A stretch of 64,000 bases of DNA from Saccopteryx bilineata (taxonomy: Eukaryota > Chordata > Mammalia > Chiroptera > Emballonuridae): positions 89,498,740 through 89,562,739 of the forward strand of contig NC_089491.1 in the NCBI RefSeq assembly GCF_036850765.1, written 5' to 3'. Positions 25,115 to 38,045 of the stretch are shown here, piece after piece. Under the pieces are notes generated by a model. The model did no database searches. It was not told where the DNA came from and saw only the letters and a list, made by a program, of their open reading frames with translations. Position 1 is the first letter of the stretch. The number at the start of each line of letters is the position of its first letter. The position numbers and the translations under genes were made by a program.

Positions 25115-25320
25115 AACATTCAATAGAGAGTCAGGATGCCTGGATCCCATTCAATCCAGCAAATCTCACCAGTGCTGATTCTGGTCAGACACCCTGCCTA
25201 TGACTTGGGGTCAGTCATTTTACTACTTTGGGCTTTCATTTCCTCATCTGTAAACTGGGCACACATCATGCCCTGATGACTTTATATCATAGTTGGGACA
25301 ATCAAAGGTAAAGAATGAAT
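25115..25320 (+). mobile_element. MIR
   Basis: TTTCATTTCCTCATCTGTAA, preceded by a diverged CAGTCATTTTACTACTTTG. Confidence 0.75.
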
Positions 25321-25562
25321 TTCTGATTATTAATATTATTGCAAGTAAATATAATAATTTCACTTGTTCTGTATATATCTTTGGTCCCCACACATAAGGT
25401 AGGACAATAACTCTTAAAAAAAAAAAAAAAACTTATACAAGATTTAAATTACTCCTTGTTTCAAGCAAGCAACTATTGATATTACTGTTGTTATGGGACA
25501 ACCTTATCTCTACTTACACCTCAATCCTTGGACAATGCATGGAGCATTGAAAGAGAAAAGAC

Positions 25563-25957
25563 GCCCTGGCCGGTTGGCTCAGCGGTAGAGCGTCGGCCTA
25601 GCGTGCGGAGGACCCAGGTTCGATTCCCGGCCAGGGCACACAGGAGAAGCGCCCATTTGCTTCTCCACCCCTCCGCCGCGCTTTCCTCTCTGTCTCTCTC
25701 TTCCCCTCCCGCAGCCAAGGCTCCATTGGAGCAAAGATGGCCCGGGCGCTGGGGATGGCTCTGTGGCCTCTGCCTCAGGCACTAGAGTGGCTCTGGTCGC
25801 AACATGGCGACACCCAGGATGGGCAGAGCATCGCCCCCTAGTGGGCAGAGCATTGCCCCATGGTGGGCGTGCCGGGTGGATCCCGGTCGGGCGCATGCGG
25901 GAGTCTGTCTGACTGTCTCTCCTTGTTTCCAGCTTCAGAAAAAAAAAAAAAAAAAAA
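25563..25957 (+). mobile_element. Bat tRNA-SINE, full length, youngest looking
   Basis: A box TTGGCTCAGCGGTAGAGCG and B box GGTTCGATTCC are perfect and the A tail is long and pure. A perfect 14-base duplication, GAAAGAGAAAAGAC, is at 25549-25562 and 25958-25971. An intact pol III promoter makes it the best candidate for a recently active copy. Confidence 0.96.
25831..25844 (-). promoter_or_regulatory. CTCF-core-like motif in SINE
   Basis: The minus strand reads CCACTAGGGGGCGA, the T variant being the form most often seen in strong CTCF sites. Confidence 0.5.
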
Positions 25958-26204
25958 GAAAGAGAAAAGACAATAAAGTTGGATTTATAATGATTTAATT
26001 CTGTTAATCTCTTTAGAAAGCATAATACTTGTCAGAGCATGAATCACACGTGTAGTAACTTATTTAACATCTGTCTTCACACGAGGCTAGGAATACATGA
26101 ATTGTACACCCACTCACAGCACTTTCATGTAGGCAACACAAAATATTTGTTTAATGAGTGAAGAACAGTCTTGATGCTTGTAAGAGGAAAGTAGTAAAGG
26201 TTTA

Positions 26205-26440
26205 TCTAAAATTTACATGCCAGGTACTAAGTGTTTTCACATACATTAGCTCATTTAAACCTCACAACTTGATGAAGTATGTGCTAGTATGCACACTGTC
26301 CAAGTGAAGAAATGCATAAATAACCTGTCAACCTCACAGAGAGGTTCGGTGACTGTCTGAAGGTGATACAGCTGGTCAGGGAAGAATTAAGACAAGAAGC
26401 AGGAAGGCTGGCTCCAAAGCCTGTGCCCTTTCACCACTGC
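26205..26440 (-). mobile_element. MIR
   Basis: CATTAGCTCATTTAAACCTC and GATACAGCTGGTCAGGGAAG. Confidence 0.75.
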
Positions 26441-28089
26441 ACGAGTCTAGAGGAGAGGTCTACGCACACTGTGTGCCGCTCAGAGCTCCAGCTTCTGGGC
26501 AGTTGATCATCACCCAACTGATTGGGCCTCTTGACATCCTTATGCCTGTGTATGATGCTGTTATATAAATGAAGAAACATAGAAAAAGGACATTTAGAGA
26601 GATGTCTGTGGCTTCTTAAAGGTAATATGCTTAGGAGAAAAACAGTTAGGCTGATTGAGAGGTTCATCCCAAATATGCCAAACAGTCATGACCAAGAGAA
26701 GCCAGGGCCCCAGTCTGGCTGGCCTGGAACAGAGAGTCAATGTGGGTGGGGCTCAGACCGAAGTGCCAGAGAAATAGTGAGTGTCAGGGCAGGTAGCCTC
26801 GGTCAAATCAGTTGCTTTTTGCCATCATTTCCCCACTTTATTTCACCTCCCATCTATTCTCATGTGAATCAAACCACACAACCGTGGGAAGCATCAACTC
26901 CAAGTGATTCCTGCTATTGCCAAACTCAGTGAAGAAACCACTGGGGGTCTGTAACAAAATGCTGAGAACCTACAACTCCTCAGTTAACAGGGCTGCTGCT
27001 CAGAAGCCTGGGAGCTCGGGAGAACCTTGCAAGACCACCATAAAGAGTCTACAAAAGGCCAGTTACGATGATGGGCTTGACAGGAGAGGACAAATTTGTG
27101 TTGTCTATCAAGCAAGGAATATATCAAATCAAACTGGGAAGCCAATCAGTACATATGAAGTACATATGAGGTTTCAACTACTTGCTATAGATGAGGTCCC
27201 CAGGTTATAACCGTGCATCCATGGCAGCCACCCATGTGTGTGCTGGTAGAGCTGGGACTCTAGCCCGGCCATGCCAGGTCTCCCAGGCCTGCTTCCCCCC
27301 CTGCTCAAGGCAGCCGCATTCCCGTCTCGGGTTCTGTGAGATGTGCCTGTAATCCTTGAAGTAAATTTCTTGCCTACCTCTTCTAATTTAGTGTCTGTTT
27401 GCTTTAACTACTTCTGGTTAGTTTTATTAGAGAAAAATCCTATTCAAAGTTATCGGGGGCAGATTTAGTTCCAGAATCTGGGATTTTTTTCAGAAATAAG
27501 AATGGTAATGTGGAACATATACTGCTTATTACATAATATACCGCCCCCCAGCAGCACCAGAGACAGCATCTTGGAATCGAATATATTAATATCTTTGCAG
27601 CAGAACGTGAGAATGGTCATACTAAGTTAAATAAATAAAGAATATAAACAGCCTCGTGTCAGAAGGAAACACTGTGGTTTCCAGACCATTCTGGAACCAG
27701 AATGGCTGATAATGGATTGAGACTCGTATTTATAACCTGAAGCCCATTAAGGTGGGCTTTCCCATACTGGCCGTGGTCAGGATGGGGTGGGAGACCATCA
27801 GAAAGCCTGTGGATCGTTTCATCAGCCCTCTCCTCACTTCATTTCTTTTTTCCTAGCACCCCTGTTCCCAAAGTATTTCCAAATGTAATGTATTGCAAGC
27901 ATACATTTTACCATCTGTTCATCATTCAAACCACAGTTCAAAATGTGGGACTAGAGAAGGCCTTGATAAGTAAGGGAAACCGACTGGAAACTGACCCGTC
28001 CATTAAACAACACAGCTGATTCATTCAGCAGAAGGGGGAGGATGATGGGCTCCTCCATGAAAGAAAAAAAAAGTCTACCTCAAAGACTG
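26441..28089. other. Intron, nothing recognised
   Basis: Unique sequence. The open frames at 26627-27210 have no known similarity. Confidence 0.55.
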
Positions 28090-28260
28090 TGTTAAACCTT
28101 TAAATATAAGGTCCTATTTCACTCTCTTAGCAAATTTTAGAGGTAGGTGCTATTATTATCCCCATTTTATCTGAAGACATGGAGGCTTTGTAAGGTTAAG
28201 AAACTTGCAGTAATTGGCAAGATTGGAATTTTTAAAGTAGACTGTGTTTATACCAGCAGC
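28090..28260 (-). mobile_element. MIR
   Basis: TTATTATCCCCATTTTATCT and GTAAGGTTAAGAAACTTGCA. Confidence 0.75.
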
Positions 28261-30196
28261 CACATTTAATCTGTTTACGTTGGTATCAATATAGTCATCT
28301 ACATTGAGTGGTACTCAAACTCAATTGTCTCAGTGACAAGCATCCTTAGGGAGGGGAAAAGGGTCATATTTTTGTTGTTGTCATTTTTGTTTTTCTTGGC
28401 ATGGACAGGGCAGGAAGTCGTGTGTGTTGAGAGGTGGGAGGAGTCTTGGGGAGAAATACAGTTTTTAAAGTCCTTATCAGTGCACAGAGGTCCGGGCTGG
28501 TGACCAGACTGCTGTGAAGCAAGACTCGCGTTTGGGCACACAATCCCACTCCTGCAGGGACTTGTGAGGCTGACTTGAGAATGTCAGCGCCATGCCTGTC
28601 ACAAGCTCTAGTTCATGTCTAGGCAGCAGCTGCTGCTTCTTCAAAAGAAGTCCCAGCTCAGCTGAATTCTAATCTCAGAATAAGGGAGTTTCCCCCCCTC
28701 CAACTCAGAATTCAAGGGGAAAATGAACCGCTCCAGTTTCCCCCAGACTCATTTTCTCAGCTTGCTCTATTTCCTCCCTCTGCAGCCTCCTACTGCCTAT
28801 GCAGGGAGGCCTGGCTTCAGGCAGGATCAACTCCCCTCCCCCATGAATGCTTTGGAAGCAAACTCAAGAGATCTTCCTTACAGGCAGAGAGGTGGAAGGG
28901 AATGGAATGGGCAAAGACACTTGATATTTTTCTTGCAGATCCCCATGCTTGTATAGGCAAGATGGAATTTGCAAGCCCACACGGGATTATCCTAGGTGCC
29001 AACTTCAGCAGAAGACATCCAAGTTTGCCACTGGCGAAGGCAGAGTGAGCACTGCATGCTCCCCTAAGAGCAGATTCCGGCATTCCAGGGCAGGGAGGGC
29101 AGGGAGCCGCCAAGGCTTGACCTCACACCCATTGGCAGTGGAGATCAGGGCCCCCTTACACGGCCCTAAGACATTGCTGCTCCCATTTTTCCCCAGCCTA
29201 AACCCAGCGCTCAGCCTCCTTGGTACCATGCACAGAATTCATGTTCTACAAAAGGAGAGATTTCAAAAACTGGCATGGCGCCAATGTGCAATCATCCCAA
29301 AAAAAAAGCATGAGGAAAGGAAATGCCAGTAAGAGTGAACCACTTCATCTGCCACACAATTCCCACGGGGTCGACACCTAACATTCCTTCAAGAGTGACC
29401 AGTTTGAAGAGCAACGTCTGCACAGACAGGCACGATCTTTCCCTAGCCTGCCGTCTGCCCCGGTTCCTCTGACGGCGCCTTCATGTCAGTCCCAGTGGCT
29501 ACGTCTTCGGGATAAGTAGGTCTGTAAAAGCTTCTACTAACCTCTCAGATTTCCTAGCTACCTTGAAAGATGGATTTCATCCAGTTTTTGGTTCTTCTCT
29601 CCCAACCCTCATTATGAATTATGACTTCCTCATTCATAAAAGGTATGCATAGAATAAAGATTCTGTTCATATTTTTTTTTTTGTCTTGTTTTTGATCTGG
29701 TGAGAATCTGTGTTTCAATGTTGGGTAGGAAACAAATGTTGTTGGAATTTCAGTCTACCTGTCCAAACTTATTTCCCGTCATGCCCTTCAGGAAACTTAC
29801 AGAGCTTGCCTGACCCATTCTTTGGTTCAGTCTTTATTCCCCTCCCTCCTGGGACAGGCTCTCCAGCAGATTCTCCAACCAAATCCACCTGGCCCCCCCA
29901 TGCCTATTATGTCAATTATTACACCTGTGGGCCTGGCTACCTAGCCTGAGCTCAGCCCACCCTTTCTAGCTCCATTGAGTGATGTCTCAACCCACCTCCA
30001 TTGCCAGCTTGGTCTATCCACACTTCAGGCACAATCCCTACTCTAATAACAGCCACTGAAAACTGAATGTTTTGTTTCTATCATTATTATAGGCTATCCA
30101 TGCACTTAGCAGCTATTTATTTCCTGTGGCGTAGGCAGTGGGAAAGGCGATGGAGTAAAGCCCTTGTGATCAAGGAGCTTGCGATCTAGTTGGTCA
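28261..30196. other. Intron, nothing recognised
   Basis: Unique sequence. The 127-codon frame at 28949-29332 is not supported by any domain. Confidence 0.55.
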
Positions 30197-30340
30197 GTGC
30201 CTCTCACACTTTGACACGTATATGGGCCACCAGGGAATATTATTAAAATAAAGATTCTGTTCCATTCATCTGGTCTCAGTTAAGTCTCAAGATTCTGTAT
30301 ATAAACAATTTCTTACATGATTGCAATGCAAATCATAGAA
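30197..30340 (+). mobile_element. MER5-like hAT fragment
   Basis: CAGTGCCTCTCACACTTTGA followed by a diverged AAAGATTCTGTTCC and CTCAAGATTCTG resembles MER5A/MER58-type elements. Confidence 0.4.
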
Positions 30341-31930
30341 AAGTTGATGAGCAGGTAGAGAGGGGCCAATGTGCGTACCTCTAACTTGGTCAGCCATAGA
30401 GAGTGATTGAAGAATTGGCCAGAAATAGACCAACAGGTCTGTACAGGGAAATGTGGGGTGGCAAAGGCAAAAGATAAAATAAAGAAATGGAATTTCTATT
30501 CACTGAAGCCCCAAAACCTGAACAGAAGGAAATGCTTCATTTACAGATGACTCATTGCTGGGGAGATGCCAACTCATCAGAGGTGATGGCTTCAGGGTGT
30601 ATCTAAAATGGCTGGATGGCAGGTGCCAGGGTTCCCAGCTCTGCCAAAGTTTTCTGTGCCCCAAGGTTGGCACAAGCATAGCACGCTAAAGAGGACCACG
30701 TGGCCTGGGACAATGGGCACTCGGTGGCAGCTAGTGTAGATAAAGAGTCGGCTAGGCTGGGTTTGGCGCAGAATCGAGTCCTGGAAACTCTTCCAAACTC
30801 TGACGAAGGACAGAAAGCCTCCACAGTGTCTGAGGCTGGGTCCCCCGCCACCTGCCGGACACGGGGCTGTTCTCAGATCCAAGTTAAAAAATTAAGAAAA
30901 ATAAAGGTGACATTCCATTCACACTCAAGTTTGCTTCCTTGATTCACACACACTTCAGAAGCTTAAGGAATTTAAAATAGTTTAATCAGTAGACGACATA
31001 AGGAGGCACTCTGGTTTTGGGGCCACACTGCAACTGCCGGGACATACAGGGCAAGGCCAAGAGTTACACTCTGAGTGTTTCTCACCAGCCCTAGGAACAC
31101 TTGTGTCACACTCGCTTCCTCTAATGTTTTTTGTTGAGTTTACAGCTCCAGAATAATGTTGTAATATGAACCACTTGGAAAACACAGTTAATTACAGCAG
31201 CCAACACACCAAGGAACCGCACAGCCCCACAATGAGACGGGTAATATTTGGAAGTGCCCCCATCGGAGGAGATGGTGCATGCAGAATGAACCATAGTATT
31301 TCACAGTAGACATTTGCTGACACCTGATCTCTGAAGTCATTGGAAAATAGAATAAGGGGACAAGCTCTCTTAGAAGTATTCTTGTCCCACTCAGAGCAAG
31401 TTTTTTCAGAGAATGAGAAACAGTTAAGAGAAAAATAGATCTTAAACCATTAACATAAACAGAGGTAACACTCCTGGAAGCTAGAACACGATTCATGTTC
31501 TTATCTGCTGTGGCAGGAGGAGGAACGGGGCTGAGCCTGGACAGTGAGGGATCTGGAAAGAGGAGTACATGGATGGACGCTGTGGCGGCCACCTGGGTGG
31601 GGAGCGTGCCAGTCCACAGTGGTGGAGCATTCCTAGGTTCAAGGTTAGCATCCAAGGTCATGAGTCTGAAGTTTCATACCCATGACTTTCATGGTTACCA
31701 TTCAAGGACTAAGCAACATCACCAAGTAAAAGTACAAATGCCATTGCTCAAGATTACTGTGAGACCAGGTATCCGGGAGGAGACAGGTATGTTGAGGATC
31801 AGACCTAAGATAGTGTCTGGGGCCGCAAGATCAGTGCTTGCAGCTCAGAGTGAATGCAGCAAAGCTCCCTGGAGCCCTTTCGCTCAGGCAGAGTTCCCTG
31901 ATGGGCCCTGCAGGTATTAACTGCCTTGTG
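30341..31930. other. Intron, nothing recognised
   Basis: Unique sequence. ORFs of about 140-157 codons at 31188-31920 overlap on opposite strands and show no motif. Confidence 0.55.
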
Positions 31931-31944
31931 CCAGTGTGATTCTT

Positions 31945-32216
31945 CTCTTTTCTTTTCTTTTTTAATTGAGAGGAAGGAAGATATAAGACAGACTCCTGCA
32001 TGCCCTCTCACCAGGATCCACCAGCAACCTCAGTCAGGGGTCATCACTGGAACCAATTGAGCCACAGGCTGTGGGAGAGTAAGAGGGAGCGAAAAGAGAG
32101 AAGGAGGGGGAGAGAAACAGATGGTCATTTCTCATGTGTGTGGTGACTGAGGATTGAACCCAGGACATCCATACACTGGGCCAATGCTCTATCTGCTGAG
32201 CCAGCAGCCAGGACCC
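31945..32216 (-). mobile_element. tRNA-SINE, diverged copy
   Basis: In minus orientation it has a degenerate A box, a B-box-like GGTTCAATCCTC and a GA/CT-rich middle. The duplication CCAGTGTGATTCTT at 31931-31944 recurs with one change at 32217-32230. Confidence 0.85.
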
Positions 32217-32230
32217 CCAGTGTGGTTCTT

Positions 32231-34589
32231 TAAACCACATGCTTAGTTAACCTTTCTGGATTTAAGGAGGCATAGCTTCTCCCTGACCAGTTATTTTCAC
32301 CATTCACAACTTTAGTCAGGCATTTCTCAGGGTAGATGGAGAGCTTGGAGGAACTGCAGAGACCACGCGGGGCAGGCACCTGAGCCCCTAGCCTCTTCCT
32401 TCCAATCTTAAGCAGCCTCTCTTGGTCTGTGACTTCTTCCTGACCCCCAATAACAAGAAGGAAAGCAGGTCCCAAGGGAAATTATAAGTGGCACATGCTT
32501 GGGGAGCAATGGTTTTCAAACTGTGTTCTTTGAATCTTTAGGGTTTTACTGTGAGTGAGGTGGGACTCGGAGGCTTCTACCCGCCACTGCAGCCGATGCA
32601 GAGCCAGTTTTATGCATTTTATATGAGGGCCTGTGTCTTTGTTTGCAAAATATAAACAGGTTTAAAACCAGTAAAATGACGTGTCTGTGTTAATAACATT
32701 ATACACACACACACACACACACACATACACACACACACATATTTTTACAGTTGAAACAACTGAAGTGCTGAAGCCAAGATAAAAGCAGAGTGTCCGGGTG
32801 GAATTCAAAGGAGATGGAAAGTTCCTAAGAGGTCATCATGAAACAGAAAAGTTCATCAGGCCAATTATTTTGCCTATTAAGTGAGTGTTTTTGTGGTAGT
32901 TGGTTGTTAAGTATTTTCTGTAAAAGTAGGCTAAGCAACTCCTGGTTCTTACCATAGTGTTAACCTTCTGAACCCTGCCTTTCAGAACATTAACCGCATG
33001 GGTTCTGCTCCACAGTTTGTTAAACTGCAATCCTGCTTACCAGAAAATAAATTTCCCAGTCAAGGATCACATTTCACCTGAGACTCTTAAACCCCAAGAA
33101 TTTGGCCCCTGCTAATTTAGCTATTCCTTAAACAGGTTCCTCCACTTATAAATGAGTGGGGTTTTGTGCATGGCTAACAAAACTGATTTCTGTAATTAGA
33201 GGGAAATTTAACTTTTTTTTTTTAAAGGAAAGACATTTTCATTTTCAAAATTCTTCTTCCACGATGGACAGGACATTCTCTATATTCCCCGAGGAGGCGA
33301 TGCTAGGTCAACAAACAATGACAAAGTAAACAAATCCCATGAATCACATCCAAAGAACCAAAAGTTAAACAAACAACATTTTCCTCACATAACTAGAGAT
33401 GTGTGGTTTTATTTTAGTTATTAAATCTAATTCCTGAGTTTCTTGAGATTTAAGCTATTTAATAACCACATTTGAAAGGATATCTAAGGAAGAAAATGGG
33501 GACAGGGAAGAGGGCAGATCCATCTTTTAGGCTGTTCTTTCCTCCATCTTCACAGAATTCAGAGGGAGTCTAACCCCCATAAAGAAGAGAGCTTCACGTA
33601 CTTTCTAGAAAGACAAGACTTCCCTTGGGAAGTGGCAACAGGAGCTGACCACCTGAGGAGAACATGAGGGCTGCTGCTGTAAATCTTCCTTGCAGACCAA
33701 AGTCAACCCCAGATAACTGACAGCAACACAACTCCTGCGTCTCCCCTCCCCACCCTCATCTTCTCTCGCTTCCCTTTCTGCTCTGTTTTAAAGTTGTGGA
33801 GTCCCGGGACTGGGCAGGTGTGAAGCTGGGAATGGAGTGATGTTGAAATGGAAATCTCCTGGGGCAGCCCCAGAGGAAGAAGAGAAAGAATATTCTTTTC
33901 CAAATGACACCAAGCAACCTTCAGTAAATTTATTTGTTCACAAAAGGTCAGTAGAGTCGTGCTTTTCCCATTGAAAACTGTACACAACAGACCAACATGA
34001 GGGATAAACACAGCTCCATGTACCAAGAGACTCAGAATACACCAAAAATCCTCCCGAACTCTCTAGGGCAGCAGGCTGATGTGTTACAAGCAGAACTGAT
34101 GAGCTGAATTTTCGAGCATCATGGTGCGAGGTGTTTAGAGCTGAGCTAAATAAACTTTTTAGGGTTGGAATAAATGCACACCAGCCAGGAGAAAAGATAA
34201 CGCTAGAAACAGCCCAACCACCATTAGGTACTGCGTTGCACAACAGCAAAAGACAACGGGCCATCAGCTGACATTTTCAGAAAAGTAACGCAGGGATTTG
34301 AACAACTGAGAGAGGCAAGAATTAGAAGGAGGAAGCAGCCTGTTGCTAAAATGGCCACAGAGAAGAGCAGTGGTTCCAAGGTTCCACTTATTTTGATCAC
34401 CTGGACAGGAAGGAAGGACTCTCCTTCTTTTGCAATTCTGTAAGATTTCTTTCTTTCTGTAAACTGAATCTCCTCTCTTACATAATAACTCCAATACACA
34501 ATTACTGCCATGTCATATATCAGAAAAACCTGTTTACTAAAAAAGCTCTATTTAGTTTTGTTACCTTGGTAAAGCTCTTATTTTTACTG
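32231..34589. other. Intron, mostly unique
   Basis: Only the CA repeat is recognisable. Confidence 0.55.
32702..32739. repeat. (CA)n microsatellite
   Basis: AC dinucleotides with one AT interruption. Confidence 0.95.
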
Positions 34590-34700
34590 GACGTTTCCCG
34601 CTGTGAGACGGTTAGCTTAAGGACAGGGAGCACCTCTTGCTGTTCTTTCTGTGCCCGATGATGCCTTCCCCATGCTCAGCACATGGTTGTCATGCGATGT
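34590..34700 (+). mobile_element. L2 3' end fragment
   Basis: GGACAGGGAGCACCTCTTGC, then CCATGCTCAGCACATGG. Confidence 0.45.
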
Positions 34701-34766
34701 TTCTTCTGAACTGAACTGAACCTAGCCAGAGTCACATACCCCTAACGCTGGAACACCCTCAGAGCA

Positions 34767-35148
34767 GGTAGCGTGGCCCCTTGATATCCACAGAGGACTG
34801 GTTCCAGGTCCCCACTCAGATATCAAAATACAATGATGCTCAATTCCCTTACAGAAAATGGCAGAGTATTTGCATATAACCTATGTACATCTGACCATAT
34901 ACTTTAAATAATCTCTAGATTACTTATAATACCTAATACAATGTAAATGCTATAGAAATAGTTGTGGTACTGAATTTTATAGGGAATCATGGCAAGAAAA
35001 AAATAGTTCCTACATGTTCAGTACAGAAACAACCATCACAGGCCTAACTACATAGCAGATGTCAGCAACAATGTAACATTTTTTTCTGAATATTTTCCAT
35101 TTGTGGTTGGTTGAATTGGAACCCATGGATCCAGAGGCTAACTATACC
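34767..35148 (+). mobile_element. Tigger-type (TcMar) non-autonomous element
   Basis: The recognisable interior includes GATTACTTATAATACCTAAT, TACATGTTCAGTACAGA and AGGCCTAACTACATAGC, with a TATCC-rich left end and a matching ATCC-rich right end. The exact family name is uncertain. Confidence 0.7.
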
Positions 35149-36739
35149 ATCAATGACAATCTCTTTCATGAATAGAATGTTAGCAATTGAGAGGACCCTC
35201 AATTCTTCTAATTCCATCCCTTCCCATCCAAAAACAGTATTGAAAATGCCGATCTCCCCACTTTTAAATAGGGTTGGGGTTCAATTCTAAACTCTGCATT
35301 AACCAGTGTCCCTGGAAGACATCCTTCCTCTGCCCTCTCCATTCCGCCTCTCGTGCAGGAAGGGGCAGGCTTACCGAGGTGAGCCCTCAGGATATGGTGA
35401 AGTAGGATGAGGAGAAAGAAAGCTATTCCGACCTTCATGAAAAACACAAAAATATTTCCCAACTACACTGAATTCTTGGATCACCTGTGAGACAGAGACC
35501 AATGCCAGAGAACTGATTCAGAAATACCCTCTCCTCTTCTCTTAGACTTGACTAAAAATCAACATCTCCCTTTTAGGAAATTTTTTTCTAAAGCATTTTG
35601 CTGATTTTCAACCAAGTGTCTCCCAACTTTTTAAGTCAGAAATTGTTCCGGTGCCTATTTCCCCTCTTTCCTGGCTCCAGAAACATTTCCCGCCTTGTCT
35701 GTCCCGTGTTATAGCTGCTACATTCAGCCACCTCAGGCAGTAAGATGATTCTAAACCGAGAGCCATGAGTTAAGCTACACAGAGGTGAAGTTGCTGTCTG
35801 AGGTTCAGTAAAAATGGGGGTGCAAACCTCACTTACCATCTAAAAAATCAGAGACACAAAAAGTCTCTGAGGTAAACTAATCCCATGACTTCTTCCTTAA
35901 AAAGAGAAGTATTTCTCTCACTTCTTGCCAAGGATACCAAAGATGAGCCTGCAATGCCCCACCTCCACCCTTCCAGTTAATCAAGTCTAAATAAATTCCT
36001 GGAAGCAGAGCAACAAAGAGAGGTTGCCCTGTGCACTGTCACAGCCTTTAGAACTCCCCTGATTTATAGATGAGAAAGGCTTTTCACGCATGGGACTCCT
36101 AATTTATGGTTTTGGAGCCGCAGGATATAGTAGTAAACCAACCAGGCTACTGAATCACTGCCAAGGGGAACCTCTAACAGAATATACAGAGGTCAAGCAA
36201 CCTTTCCCTGCCGGTCAGGGTTCTTAGCTTACCCAAGGCATTTCTCATGGAACAAAAGAGAAAAAAGCACCTGAGTGAGCGTAAACTAACACTGGCAAGC
36301 TGGTGGAAGAGAACAAGAGCAGGAGAGCTCACGGGCCTCATGAGGGAATGGAAATGGACTTGAAATGTCCAGACCCCAGTGCTCATTCACACTCTCCGAG
36401 GATGCACCGCATCTTCTTGTTGTCTCGGCCCACGTTCTGCAGACGGACCTCTCTGCTTTGGAACTAGGAATCAGAGGGGGTGGGTGGGCTCTGACAGGCA
36501 CTGATGGGGATGGAACAGGAAATCTTCAGAAGGACAGTGCTGCCTTTAAGTGTTTTTGCCTCCCCTGGACTCCTCCCTTTGCCTTTTGCTATGTGCTTGT
36601 CTTTTCTGTGCTCATCTTACGTAATTAACCTTTCAACACTACTCTTCATAGCACTCTCCCCCCTCTGCTCCTGGGACACCTGGTTCTCCTCAGAACTGAC
36701 TTTTCCTCAAACTCCAGCATAGCCCCTCCGCTGCCCCTC
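35149..36739. other. Intron, nothing recognised
   Basis: Unique sequence. The right end may already be degraded L2. Confidence 0.5.
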
Positions 36740-38045
36740 CATTAAATTTGGGGTCCCTCAGGGCTCTGTGCTAGACCTTTTCTATTTAAACCCCCTCTTT
36801 AAGTGACCTTAGCCATACCTATGGCTTCAATGACCTTCATATGATCCTGCAGTTTGCGGAGTCCCAGATCTGTATATCCACTGACCGGGTCCACAATCCT
36901 ACTTGGAAGTTGTAAAGGCACCTAGAAATGAACTCATCCAAACTTCCAGCCCCCACCCCGCCCCTGAAATCTTCCTCCAAGATTCTCAGCCTCCATAAAT
37001 GCTCTCAGTTGCTCAAGCTGGAAACCTAGGAGTTATTCTTTACTTGTTCTGTTCCCTGCTTTATCCTCACATATCCCCTCACCAGTTCTCCCTCTCTAAG
37101 CCATCTAATTCTTTCCACACTGGAGTTGAAGCTCTCTCCACCTCCTACCTGCACCACAGCCACGGGCTCCTAGCTGCTCTAGGCATCCATCCTTGACCCT
37201 CCCCAATTTGTGGTTGGAGCAATCTTTTAAACCAGCAGTTCTCAACCTGTGGGTCGCGACCCCAGTGGGGGTCGAATGACCAAAACACAGGGGTCGCCTA
37301 AAGCGATGTATTTCCAATGGCTTTAGGCTACCCCTGTGTTTTGGTCGTTGGACCCCCACTGGGGTCGCGACCCACAGGTTGAGAACTGCTGTTTTAAACA
37401 GTCAAGCCTTACAGTGCCACTCATCTGTTTTTGGAGGCTTCCTATAACATAGAAGAAGGTCCAGAGATCTCAGGACATCCATGGCATGGTCCTCCAGGCC
37501 CTGCTATTTCTGTGAACACGTGTCCTTCAGAGAAGCCAGACTTCTCACCTCAGGGCCCTTGCACAGGATGCTCTCTCTTCTGCCCAGACCACCTTTTCAC
37601 CTTACCCTTTCCTTCTTGGTGAATCCCACTTGCCCCTCTGATCTCACTTTAAAGAACACTCCTGCACCCCTACCCCCACTCCTGCCAGTTAGAGATGTTA
37701 TGTGTTTGGGAGTATTTATGCACATGTCTGTATTTTGTATATTTGGTACACTGCACTTTCCTGTGCCAAACAATTTATACTTGCAATGATTTATCTCACT
37801 TGTTCACTTGCCAACTTTGCACGGAGCACCTGCTTATGCCAGGCCCTGACCTAGGCACCGGCCCGCAGCACAGAATGAGAACGAGTCCTGCATTCAGCAA
37901 GCCTCTAGCCTTTGTAACGTCTCACTCACTATTTGATTTCAAGTTTGTGAGGTCACATGGTTTTGTTTACCACTGTATGCAGTGTTACACTGCACACTGC
38001 CTGGTACATATGAAATACTCAGTATACATTTACTGACTGGCCTCC
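36740..38045 (+). mobile_element. L2 with ORF2 remnant, interrupted by the SPIN-like MITE
   Basis: Diverged L2 sequence is recognised from GGTCCCTCAGGGCTCTGTGC, GCTGGAAACCTAGGAGTTAT, CTCAGGGCCCTTGCACAGGA and a final ATACTCAGTATACATTTACT. The MITE at 37233-37391 splits it. Part of 37800-37920 looks like L2 in the other orientation. Confidence 0.75.
37233..37391. mobile_element. Foldback hAT MITE, SPIN-like, 159 bases
   Basis: It starts CAGCAGTTCTCAACCTGTGG and ends with its inverse, flanked by a perfect 8-base duplication TTTTAAAC (37225-37232 and 37392-37399). The two arms are complementary over about 70 bases with few mismatches, so the element is nearly all palindrome. The termini resemble the SPIN hAT family, which is known for horizontal transfer; that family name is from memory. 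It sits within an L2 copy. Confidence 0.9.

Noticed and set aside
25563..25640. True tRNA gene (perfect A and B boxes)
   Set aside because: The tRNA-like head continues into the SINE body with an A tail and target duplication, so it is a SINE promoter and not a tRNA.
31188..31920. Frames of 141 and 157 codons
   Set aside because: They overlap on opposite strands, lack any recognisable domain, and lie in unremarkable intron.
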